Assembly: GCA_017436025.1 (NCBI GenBank)
Contig: JAFSDX010000012.1
Span: forward strand, 1 to 36,097
Length of the DNA stretch: 36,097 nt
Direction: 5' to 3'
Origin: Thermoguttaceae bacterium
GTDB taxonomy: Bacteria > Planctomycetota > Planctomycetia > Pirellulales > Thermoguttaceae
The translations under genes were made by a program, and so were the position numbers. Position 1 is the stretch's first letter, and each line of letters starts with the position of its first letter. Shown one piece after another: positions 1-6,984 of the stretch. The notes beneath the pieces were generated by a model. It saw only the letters and a program-made list of their open reading frames with translations. It had not been told where the DNA came from and made no database searches.

Positions 1-708
1 ACGCCGGAAACGTTCGACAAAATTTGCGATCACGTCATTAACGACTATTTCAAGCAGCCGAACTATTGGAAAATCAACGGCGCGCCGTACTTCTCGATTT
101 ACGACCTGACGCAATTCGGGAACAGCTTCGGTTCCTTTGAAGCGACGAAAGCGGCGATCGAGCGGTTCCGCGAAAAAACGAAGGCCGCCGGTTTCCCCGA
201 CCTGCACCTGAACGCCGTTTATTGGGGCTATCCGAACATTCCGGGAGAGAAAAAGTTGACCGATCCGGTTAAGATTGTCGAAGCGTTGGGGTTCGATTCG
301 GCGACGTCTTACGTTTGGATTCACCACGTCCCGTTGAATCAACGCGAAGTCGATTTTAATTGGGTGCGCGACGAATATTTGAAACATTGGGATCGCGCCC
401 GCGACGGTTTTTCGATTCCGTACATCCCGAACGTCTCGATGGGGTGGGACTCGAGCCCGCGCGCGCACCAAGACGACCCCTTCGGCAATTACGGTTACCC
501 GTTCACGAACATCATCGTCAACAACACGCCGGAAAACTTTAAGCAAGCGCTCCAAATTACCAAAGATCGCATCCTCGCCGACCCGAAAGCGCCGCGTATT
601 ATGAATATCAACTGCTGGAACGAGTGGACGGAGGGAAGTTACCTCGAACCGGATACGACCGACGGCTTCAAATACCTCGAAGCGGTGCGCGACGTATTCG
701 GCGATTGA
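1..708 (+). CDS. WbsX/GH99-like glycan-processing protein (3' part)
   Basis: The reading frame is open from the first base to a TGA at 706-708, so the gene starts outside the window; 235 residues are visible. The C-terminal motif CWNEWTEGSYLEPD (near nt 610-655) is close to the hallmark of the WbsX family (glycosyltransferase WbsX / GH99-like domain), where the Trp-Asn-Glu-Trp and Glu-Gly residues lie at the end of a TIM-barrel-like fold. Members occur in polysaccharide gene clusters and in planctomycete glycan-utilisation loci. Whether this protein synthesises or hydrolyses glycans cannot be told from the fragment, and export is unknown because the N-terminus is missing. A hairpin terminator follows 52 bp after the stop, so this is the last gene of its unit. 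Family assignment is fairly sure; the reaction is not. Confidence 0.75.
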   Translation, partial: TPETFDKICDHVINDYFKQPNYWKINGAPYFSIYDLTQFGNSFGSFEATKAAIERFREKTKAAGFPDLHLNAVYWGYPNIPGEKKLTDPVKIVEALGFDSATSYVWIHHVPLNQREVDFNWVRDEYLKHWDRARDGFSIPYIPNVSMGWDSSPRAHQDDPFGNYGYPFTNIIVNNTPENFKQALQITKDRILADPKAPRIMNINCWNEWTEGSYLEPDTTDGFKYLEAVRDVFGD

Positions 709-760
709 CGCGACTCAACGCTTGCGCAATCGTTAAAATCGACTTACCTTGCCTTGGAAA

Positions 761-792
761 CCTCGACGGCGAACGAAAACCGTCGAGGTTTT
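761..792 (+). terminator. Intrinsic terminator of the WbsX-like gene
   Basis: A perfect 9-bp stem, CCTCGACGG (761-769) with CCGTCGAGG (780-788), is followed at once by TTTT (789-792). The T tract is also the first unit of the octamer array that follows. Confidence 0.8.
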
Positions 793-1004
793 CTCGTTTT
801 CTCGTTTTCTCGTTTTCTCGTTTTCTCGTTTTCTCGGTTTCTCGGTTTCTCGGTTTCTCGGTTTCTCGTTTTCTCGGTTTCTCGGTTTCTCGGTTTCTCG
901 GTTTCTCGGTTTCTCGTTTTCTCGTTTTCTCGTTTTCTCGGTTTCTCGGTTTCTCGGTTTCTCGGTTTCTCGGTTTCTCGGTTTCTCGGTTTCTCGGTTT
1001 CTCG
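789..1004. repeat. Tandem octamer array, 27 x KTTTCTCG
   Basis: Read directly: 27 consecutive 8-bp units with no indels. Every unit is (T/G)TTTCTCG; ten have T and seventeen have G at the first position. The first six units are all TTTTCTCG, and T and G types are mixed afterwards. A degenerate edge (GTTCTTTC) follows at 1005. The array starts exactly in the T tract of the preceding terminator. Because 8 is not a multiple of 3, all three frames stay open as FSRFLVFS-like strings; these look like by-products. It lies in the intergenic space before the ABC exporter, so copy number could vary without damaging a protein. Confidence 0.95.
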
Positions 1005-1147
1005 GTTCTTTCTTGCGTTTTTTTCTTAATCGTTAAAATTCCTCTAGCTCCAATGCGAAAAATTCGTTATACTGCAGACGAACGCTCTTTCGCGCGTTGA
1101 CAACGCGGCAAAATTCGAACGACGTAAAATTAAAAAAGAACGAAAAT

Positions 1148-3409
1148 ATGAAAAATTTTTGGCGAGCGCTTAAAGTAACGTTTAAGTATAAATGGAACAT
1201 TATCGGTATCGTTCTGTCGTCGCTCTGTCTCGCGCTTTGTTGGGGAGGGAACATCGCGACCGTTTATCCGCTCGTTCAGGTTTCCTTTCAAGGAGACACG
1301 GTTTCAAGCTGGCTTGAAAAAGAAGTTGTTAATCAAAAAGAGCGACTGGCGAAGTTGCGAGCCGAGCGCGACGCGATGAACGACGAAAGCGACGCCGCGC
1401 CAAACACGGCGGCTGACGCGCTGGAAAAATCGTCGCAAACGGAAAATGTGGAAAACTCGAGCGTCGAAACGGGGCAAATCGAGCGCGTTCCGTTCAATCC
1501 GCGTCGGGCGTCGCTTCTCGATTCGCAAATCGTCGAAGCGGAAAAGGCGCTCAAACGTTGCGAAACGGCGCTTCCTTACGCGCGCCGTTGGACGCCGAAC
1601 GATCCGTTTATAACGGTTGTCGCGTTGATGATATTTGTGATGATTGGAACGGCGGTGAAAGGGGGATGCACCTACGCGCACTCTCTTCTTTCAGCGCGAA
1701 TTGGGCAACTCGGCGCTTTTGAATTACGCGCGCTTTTCTTCCGCAAGTTGCTCGGATACGAAGTGAACCATTTTAGCCAACGCGGCGTTGCCGACGCGAC
1801 GAGTCGATTTACGTCCGATATGGGAGCGTTGACTAGCGGAATTGAATTGGTTTACGGAAAAACGATTCGCGAACCGTTAAAAATGCTCGTTTGCCTTGTC
1901 GGCGCGGCGTTGGTTAGTTGGCAACTGTTGCTTTTTACGTTCCTTTTTGTTCCGTTGGCGGCGGTTTCGATCCGTTGGTTGGCGAAGTCGCTCAAGCGCG
2001 TCGTTCGGAACGCGATGCTGGAAATGGCGCAACTTTACGGTCGGGTCGAGGAAACGTTTCGCGCCGTTCGCGTTGTTAAGTCTTTTAACCGCGAAGGTTA
2101 CGAGATGGCGAAGTTTCGCCGAACGAACAAACAGTATTTCAAGCGCGGAATGAAAACGGCGAAATACGGCGCGATGACGAGTCCGATTACGGAATGTTTA
2201 GGGATTATGATGCTTGTGCTGACGATTTTGGCCGGCGCGTATCTCGTCATTCACCAGCAAACGACGCTGTTCGGGATTCCTATGTCGTCGCGTCCGCTCG
2301 ATCTCGGCTCGTTGATTTTGTTTTACGGCTTTTTGATCGGCGCTTCCGACCCGGCGCGTCGTTTGTCCGATATTTTCGCCAACCTGCAAGGCGGGTGCGC
2401 CGCCGCCGACCGAGTTTTTGAAATTATCGATCGCGAACCGGCGATTAAGGATTGCGAAAAGCCGAAACGGTTGCAAAAATTTGAAAAATCGCTCGTTTTT
2501 GACGGCGTTTTTTACGAGTATCCGGTCGCCGAGGCTTGGGCTCCGGCGCCGCAACGAAAAAAGGTCAAGCCGCGCGACGCGATCAAGGCCGCCTGGAACG
2601 CTTGGAAGGAAAAAAGGAAGAGCGCCGGTAAAGACGTTGCGACCGTTAACGTCGACGCGGACGATAAAATCGGCGCAAACTCGCTGATTTCGGAAAAGGA
2701 ACGCGAAAATCGAACGGTTTTGAAAAACGTTTCGCTTGAAATTAAATACGGCGAAACGGTCGCGATCGTCGGTCGCAGCGGATGCGGGAAAAGCACGCTC
2801 TTGAGTCTTATTCCGCGTTTTACCGACCCGACGCAAGGACGCGTCCTCGTCGACGGAATACCGATGACGGAAATCAAAATCGCCGACGTTCGCGATCAAA
2901 TCGGCCTCGTCGCGCAAGACTCCGTCCTTTTCAACGACACCGTTTTTGAGAATATCCGTTACGGAAAACCGGGCGCGTCGCGAGAAGAGGCGATCGAAGC
3001 CGCGAAAAAGGCTTACGCCGACGAGTTCATCCGCGAAGAACTCGCCGACGGATACGACACGAACGTCGGCCCGGGCGGGGCGCTCCTCAGCGGCGGGCAA
3101 CGGCAACGCATCGCGTTGGCGCGAGCGATTTTGAAGAACCCGCGCATCCTTTTGCTCGACGAAGCGACGAGTCAAATCGACCTGCAGAGCGAGCGTTATA
3201 TCCACAAAGCGCTGAAAAATTACGTCGGTTCCCGCACGACGATTTTGGTAACGCATCGTTTGAGCGCGATCAAGTTGGCCGACCGCGTCGTCGTTATGCA
3301 AGACGGCGTCGCGCAGTTCGTCGGAACGCACGAAGAAGCGTTGAAAAATTCGCCGTTTTACGCGAATCTTTGGGCGACCGAGTCGGCCGACGACGATTTT
3401 GAGGACTGA
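1148..3409 (+). CDS. ABC exporter, fused permease and ATPase (MsbA-like)
   Basis: A half-transporter of 753 residues with membrane domain followed by ATPase, expected to pump a lipid, drug or peptide from the inner membrane as a dimer. The first transmembrane helix is near residues 17-45 and the membrane domain runs to about 410. The ATPase shows Walker A GRSGCGKST (542-550), signature LSGGQ (647-651), Walker B LLLDEA (D671, E672) and the switch His703. Two oddities: a charged, coiled-coil-like stretch of about 100 residues between TM1 and TM2, and an insertion of about 55 residues at the start of the ATPase before the VLKNVSL strand. I chose ATG 1148; an in-frame TTG at 1097 would add 17 residues but lacks a binding site. 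Upstream Shine-Dalgarno signal is weak for both. The substrate is unknown. Confidence 0.9.
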   Translation: MKNFWRALKVTFKYKWNIIGIVLSSLCLALCWGGNIATVYPLVQVSFQGDTVSSWLEKEVVNQKERLAKLRAERDAMNDESDAAPNTAADALEKSSQTENVENSSVETGQIERVPFNPRRASLLDSQIVEAEKALKRCETALPYARRWTPNDPFITVVALMIFVMIGTAVKGGCTYAHSLLSARIGQLGAFELRALFFRKLLGYEVNHFSQRGVADATSRFTSDMGALTSGIELVYGKTIREPLKMLVCLVGAALVSWQLLLFTFLFVPLAAVSIRWLAKSLKRVVRNAMLEMAQLYGRVEETFRAVRVVKSFNREGYEMAKFRRTNKQYFKRGMKTAKYGAMTSPITECLGIMMLVLTILAGAYLVIHQQTTLFGIPMSSRPLDLGSLILFYGFLIGASDPARRLSDIFANLQGGCAAADRVFEIIDREPAIKDCEKPKRLQKFEKSLVFDGVFYEYPVAEAWAPAPQRKKVKPRDAIKAAWNAWKEKRKSAGKDVATVNVDADDKIGANSLISEKERENRTVLKNVSLEIKYGETVAIVGRSGCGKSTLLSLIPRFTDPTQGRVLVDGIPMTEIKIADVRDQIGLVAQDSVLFNDTVFENIRYGKPGASREEAIEAAKKAYADEFIREELADGYDTNVGPGGALLSGGQRQRIALARAILKNPRILLLDEATSQIDLQSERYIHKALKNYVGSRTTILVTHRLSAIKLADRVVVMQDGVAQFVGTHEEALKNSPFYANLWATESADDDFED

Positions 3410-3520
3410 AAACGTCGGATTTAACGCCGAATTTGCCGATTAAAACGATTAAAACGTTTATGAATTTTGGAAAAACGACGCGGTTTTAGAACGCCGCGAC
3501 GAAAAATAAGGAGAAACGTA

Positions 3521-4117
3521 ATGAAAGCGAACGAAACCGCGATTATCTTTATCGAGTTTCAAAACGATTTTTGTAAAGAAGGCGGAAAACTGAACGGGTT
3601 GGTCCGCGACGAAATTGCCCGCAACCAAACGATCGAAAACGCCGTTCGACTCCTGAACGGAGCGCGCGAAAAGGGCGTCAAGATTATTCACTGCCCGTTC
3701 GTTCTCGATCGCAACTGGACGCTCGACAAGAACTTCGAAGGGATTTTGAAGGGCGTCGTCGACGGCGACGTCTTCGCGCCGGACAGCTGGGGCGGGGCGA
3801 TCATCGACGAGTTGGCGCCGCAAGCCGGGGAAACGGTTCTCGTCGGCAAACGCGCGCTCAACGGCTTCGTTCATACGAACCTTGCCGAAATTCTCGCCGA
3901 AGCGGGCGTTAAAAACGTCGGCGTCGTCGGTTTCTTGACGAACGTTTGCGCGCAAGCGACCGCTTGGGGCGCTTACGACTTGGGGTATCGGACGCGATTG
4001 ATTCCGAGCGCTTGCGGCGCCGCGACCCAAGCGATTCAAGAATACGTTGAAAACGAAGTTTGCCCGCTCTTCGGCGGCGCGCCGACGGTCGACGAATTTT
4101 TGGCGGAAATCGAATAA
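3521..4117 (+). CDS. Isochorismatase-family cysteine hydrolase
   Basis: A 198-residue protein of the isochorismatase-like fold, a family of small cytoplasmic hydrolases (nicotinamidase, isochorismatase, ureidoacrylate and N-carbamoyl amidases). The catalytic triad can be placed: Asp16 in FIEFQNDF, Lys110 in GKRALNGF and Cys143 in FLTNVCAQ. The hydrophobic-Thr-Asn-Val-Cys stretch before the nucleophile fits the family's cis-peptide turn. Length is typical. Start: ATG 3521 has AAGGAG at 3508-3513; an upstream in-frame start at 3467 has no such site. It follows the ABC exporter by 111 bp in the same direction and may be co-transcribed. Nothing in the sequence identifies the substrate, and the ordinary nicotinamidase metal-binding motif is not evident. 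Confidence 0.9.
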   Translation: MKANETAIIFIEFQNDFCKEGGKLNGLVRDEIARNQTIENAVRLLNGAREKGVKIIHCPFVLDRNWTLDKNFEGILKGVVDGDVFAPDSWGGAIIDELAPQAGETVLVGKRALNGFVHTNLAEILAEAGVKNVGVVGFLTNVCAQATAWGAYDLGYRTRLIPSACGAATQAIQEYVENEVCPLFGGAPTVDEFLAEIE

Positions 4118-4123
4118 ACGCGA

Positions 4124-4142
4124 AAAAAACGAGCCGTTTTTT
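4124..4142. terminator. Bidirectional A/T-flanked hairpin
   Basis: AAAAAACG (4124-4131) pairs with CGTTTTTT (4135-4142) over a 3-nt loop, 6 bp after the isochorismatase stop. The arms supply T runs on both strands, so it could end transcription of that gene and of the possible small gene converging on it. The stem is short in G/C pairs. Confidence 0.45.
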
Positions 4143-4171
4143 AGCGTCGACGCCGGATTTTCCTTCTTTAT

Positions 4172-4351
4172 TTAGCGCGAGGAACGTTCGGCGTCTTTTT
4201 TAAGTTTCGCTTTTTCGTCTTTGACGGCGCGTTGCTTTTTTCGATTGTCGTCTTGTTTTTTCGAAATTGTTGGATTCGGCGTTTTTCCGACGCGGAAAAC
4301 TTGCGAATCAAACGTCGATTTGTCTTGGTTTCGAACGCCGAGGGAGTCCAA
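4172..4351 (-). CDS. Possible small basic protein (59 aa), unrecognised
   Basis: Between the isochorismatase gene and the barrel protein, the minus strand has a frame ending in TAA at 4174-4172. Starting at TTG 4351 it gives 59 residues: an N-terminal part rich in Asp/Ser/Val and a strongly charged Lys/Asp/Glu/Arg C-terminal half that would be helical. The frame stays open upstream to about nt 4410. Codon choice (TCG, GAC, GAA, GCG, AAA) resembles the real genes here, and no other gene overlaps it. Against it: no clear ribosome binding site before TTG 4351, no recognisable family, and small size. It converges on the isochorismatase gene across the hairpin at 4124-4142. It may be a real small gene, a remnant or chance. 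Confidence 0.3.
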   Translation of the reverse strand: MDSLGVRNQDKSTFDSQVFRVGKTPNPTISKKQDDNRKKQRAVKDEKAKLKKDAERSSR

Positions 4352-4442
4352 AACGTCTTTAGGGCCCCGCGTGGTCGGGCGTTTTGTTAAAATTGTTAAA
4401 ATATTCCGATTTTATCGATTTTTTGGATTATTTTGTAAAAGT

Positions 4443-4470
4443 TTGACGGTTCGCGGTCGAAAAGAATAGT
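4443..4470 (+). promoter_or_regulatory. Candidate sigma-70-type promoter of the barrel gene
   Basis: TTGACG (4443-4448), a 16-bp spacer and AATAGT (4465-4470). The -35 is close to consensus and the -10 matches four of six. It would give a leader of about 185 nt before ATG 4662. Confidence 0.4.
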
Positions 4471-4661
4471 AACGACGCCTCGAGCTTTCGCTTCCGCCCG
4501 ACGTAAAACGAAAAAAGGGCAAACGCGAGCGACTCGACGGCTTCCGAAAAACGGTCGCCGAACATACGGCGCGGCCCGACGTTTTGAGCGTCGCGGCGAA
4601 AACTTATCCAACATTTGCGCCCCGTTCGCGGACGTCTTGTCGAAAAACGTTGAGGATGATT

Positions 4662-6482
4662 ATGAGCGATTTGAGAAATTGGGAAAAGAATAACGGTGAT
4701 AATGGGAATAACGGCGTTAAGGCGGCGCGTCGCGGCGCTTTGGAACTTTTGTCGAACCTTCTGAAGACGAAAAAAGCGGGCGCGGTCGGCGCTTGCGCGG
4801 CGCTCTTGCTCGCCGCCGGTTCGAGTTTCGCCGCCGAAAACGGGCGTTCCCGTTCGTCGAACAATCTCGATTCGATTCCAGTCGCTTCGTCGTCTTGGAC
4901 GAGCCCGAGCGGTCGCGCCATCGTCGATTTGAAAGCGAAATCGGCGGCCAAGGTCGGCAAGCGCGCTCAATATCCGATTCGTCAAACGCAAGCGTTGACC
5001 CCGGCGCCGGTTTCCTCGCCGGAATTTTCGGAACCGCTCCTCGACAACGGCGATTTGCTCGCGCCTCCCGCCGACCCGGAACCGCTCGCCGACCCGTCGA
5101 CGCTCGACGCGGGACTCGTCGACGCCGGGACGCTTGGCGAACCGCTCGCCCCTCCGGCTTCCCTTGACGCGCCGAACCTTGCGGAAGAAATTCCCGCGCC
5201 CGCGCCGTCGCCCGCCGAGCTTTCTTCCGGTACGATCGAAGAAATCCCGACCGCTCCGACGCGTCTCGGCGTTCCGAGCGAAACGTTGGTCGAAGAAACG
5301 ATTCCGGCGCCGACGAAACAAGAAACCGGGCTCGTTCCCGAACCGCTCGCTCCGGTCGCGCCTGTCGCGCCGTCTCCGGAACCGCGCGAAACCCCGTCGA
5401 TCGTCGCCGAAGACGTTCCGAAAGCGCCGGTCGCGACGCCGGGGCAAACGAGCCAAAACGGTTCGCAAAACGCGTTTTACGGCGGCGTTTCGGAACCGGC
5501 GCGCCCGTCGAACAATCCTTACGCTCGCATCGGGCAAGCGGAATATCATCCGAGCCAATTTTACGGCGGATACGCTCCGGTCGCCGGAAACGCCGCGCCG
5601 CCGACCGTCGCTTACGGGCAAAACCTTTGGGGCGAGCCGACGCCGAACGTCGATTGCCCGGGATACTGGGGTTGCTGCGGTTTCCTGCAAAACGTTCAGC
5701 TCGAAGCGGGCGCGTTTGCGATGCGCAATCCGCTCGACTTTGAAGACTCCGGCAACTTCGGCGCGCAATTCGCGCTCAACTGGGCGAGCGTTCGACCGCT
5801 CTTCTGCGGGCTGAACGTTCAAGCGGGCGCCCGGGCGACGCAACTCGACTTCAACGGAACGGAAGCGAACGGTTTCGTTACCGACGACGCGCGAACGCAA
5901 GTCTTTTGGACGGCGGGCGTTTTCTTCCGGGCTCCGGTCGGTTGCAACGGTTGGTCGGCGGGCGTCGTTTACGACTCGCTGATCGAAGATTACTATCGTC
6001 AATACGAGTTGAGCCAACTCCGCGCGGAACTGTCGTATTCGTTTGGCGGGCTCTTCGATCTCGGGTTCCGCGGCGCGTTCGCGCTCAACGAAGACGACTT
6101 CGACTTCCTGCGCCTCGACGACGAACTGACCGTCGAAGGGCAAGCGACCGCGACCTCCTATTATACGATGTTCCTGCGAACGAACTTCGACCAAGGCGCG
6201 CAAGCGACCGTTTTCGGCGGCGTTACCGAATGGAGCGAAGCGATCGTCGGCGCGACGTTGGAGTCTCCGTTGACCGAATCCTTAGCGATCAAAGGCGGCG
6301 CGACGTACATTATTCCGACCGAACGCGGTTTGGGCAACCTCCGCGACGAAGAAACTTGGAACGTTTCGGCCGGCGTCGTTTGGTACCTCGGCGGCGGGGC
6401 CCGCGCCAACGCTTGCGGCGAAACGCGTCCGCTCTTCGACGTCGCCGACAACGGAACGTTCCTGCAAAACTTCCTCCGCTAA
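4662..6482 (+). CDS. Exported beta-barrel-like protein with Pro/Ala-rich linker (planctomycete type)
   Basis: A 606-residue protein. A long polar N-region ends in the hydrophobic stretch AGAVGACAALLLAAGSSFA (about residues 39-57), a signal peptide. Residues about 100-280 are a low-complexity linker rich in Pro, Ala, Glu and Leu (repeats such as EPLAPP and PEPLAPVAPVAP). The C-terminal 250 or so residues alternate aromatic, glycine and polar residues as in an outer-membrane barrel (e.g. LEAGAFAMRNP, SAGVVWYLGGG), with paired cysteines near CPGYWGCCGF. It resembles uncharacterised planctomycete barrels (DUF6666-like); that assignment is from memory and tentative. Start: ATG 4662 has GAGG at 4652-4655; ATG 4656 and TTG 4584 fit worse. 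It is followed by three hairpins. Function is unknown; probably an outer-membrane or pore-like component. Confidence 0.7.
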   Translation: MSDLRNWEKNNGDNGNNGVKAARRGALELLSNLLKTKKAGAVGACAALLLAAGSSFAAENGRSRSSNNLDSIPVASSSWTSPSGRAIVDLKAKSAAKVGKRAQYPIRQTQALTPAPVSSPEFSEPLLDNGDLLAPPADPEPLADPSTLDAGLVDAGTLGEPLAPPASLDAPNLAEEIPAPAPSPAELSSGTIEEIPTAPTRLGVPSETLVEETIPAPTKQETGLVPEPLAPVAPVAPSPEPRETPSIVAEDVPKAPVATPGQTSQNGSQNAFYGGVSEPARPSNNPYARIGQAEYHPSQFYGGYAPVAGNAAPPTVAYGQNLWGEPTPNVDCPGYWGCCGFLQNVQLEAGAFAMRNPLDFEDSGNFGAQFALNWASVRPLFCGLNVQAGARATQLDFNGTEANGFVTDDARTQVFWTAGVFFRAPVGCNGWSAGVVYDSLIEDYYRQYELSQLRAELSYSFGGLFDLGFRGAFALNEDDFDFLRLDDELTVEGQATATSYYTMFLRTNFDQGAQATVFGGVTEWSEAIVGATLESPLTESLAIKGGATYIIPTERGLGNLRDEETWNVSAGVVWYLGGGARANACGETRPLFDVADNGTFLQNFLR

Positions 6483-6496
6483 TCGGAGCGGAACCG

Positions 6497-6530
6497 GCGG
6501 CGGTTTAACGAGTTAGCGTCGAACCGCCGC
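6497..6530. other. Hairpin directly after the barrel gene
   Basis: Perfect 9-bp stem GCGGCGGTT (6497-6505) with AACCGCCGC (6522-6530), 14 bp after the stop. It has no T tract, so it may stabilise the mRNA end rather than terminate. Confidence 0.5.
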
Positions 6531-6617
6531 GAAACGAAACCGCCTCGCCGCGCCGACGAGAAACCGAAATCGGCGCGCTTTCTCGAATCGAACTCAACGA
6601 AACGACAATCCTTCCGG

Positions 6618-6657
6618 AACCCCGCGACGCTTGCGAACGAGCGTCGCGGGGTTTCGG
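6618..6657 (+). terminator. Strong 14-bp hairpin, likely terminator of the barrel gene
   Basis: A perfect 14-bp stem joins AACCCCGCGACGCT (6618-6631) and AGCGTCGCGGGGTT (6640-6653) with an 8-nt loop. The T tract is short (TTT, then TTTC slightly downstream). Confidence 0.7.
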
Positions 6658-6822
6658 CGTTTCTTGACGGCGCGACGGGGAGGTCGCGACGGTCGAAGTT
6701 TCGGCGGAGGAGCGGTCGCGGCGTTTGCCGGGCGTTAGGAAGAGGCGGGGCGGATTAAGAAAACGGAAAGAGACGGTTGCGACGCAAGAAAAACGGCGCG
6801 AAAGGACGGCGGCAAGAAAGGG

Positions 6823-6859
6823 AAAACGGCGGCTTCCGGGAAGGGAACCGCCGTTTTTT
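6823..6859. terminator. Bidirectional terminator between barrel gene and topA
   Basis: AAAACGGCGG (6823-6832) pairs with CCGCCGTTTT (6848-6857); the plus strand ends in six T (6854-6859), and the minus strand in four. It sits between the convergent barrel gene and topA and can serve both. Confidence 0.75.
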
Positions 6860-6984
6860 ATTGGCGTTTCGGCAAAAAGGTTAAGACGGTTTGGCCGATT
6901 CTAACGGAGGGCGGGACGAAACGTTAAAACCGACAAACCGATGTTGACGGCGGCGCCGGTTTTAACGCTTCAACCGACGCGCCG

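Larger units (their letters stand above)
709..1147. other. Intergenic region with terminator, octamer array and possible exporter promoter
   Basis: This stretch holds the terminator at 761-792, the octamer array at 789-1004 and about 140 bp of leader. TATACT at 1068-1073 may be a -10 box for the ABC exporter, but I see no good -35 box 16-18 bp upstream. No credible gene is present. Confidence 0.6.
4118..4661. other. Intergenic region before the barrel gene
   Basis: Contents are the hairpin at 4124-4142, the possible small minus-strand ORF at 4172-4351, a TGTTAAAATTGTTAAAAT doublet near 4384-4402, and a candidate plus-strand promoter at 4443-4470. An 82-codon plus-strand frame at 4221-4469 has no supporting features. 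Confidence 0.5.
6483..6984. other. Convergent intergenic region, hairpins only
   Basis: Apart from the hairpins at 6497-6530, 6618-6653 and 6823-6859, and a weaker 8-bp one at 6549-6577 (CGCGCCGA/TCGGCGCG), I see no gene or promoter. It separates convergent transcription units. Confidence 0.6.

Noticed and set aside
789-1004. CRISPR-like array
   Set aside because: The units are 8 bp and contiguous, with no spacers and no cas genes in the window.
624-1100. Three overlapping open frames through the octamer array
   Set aside because: The 8-bp unit contains no stop in any frame, so the frames are forced by the repeat. The peptides are FSRFLVFS strings and there is no binding site.
4221-4469. 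82-codon plus-strand frame
   Set aside because: Begins at a weak start without a binding site, has uneven composition and resembles no family; it overlaps the somewhat better minus-strand candidate.
4428-6203. Long minus-strand frame opposite the barrel gene
   Set aside because: Arg-rich shadow of a clear coding gene, as is common in this GC-rich DNA; no motifs.
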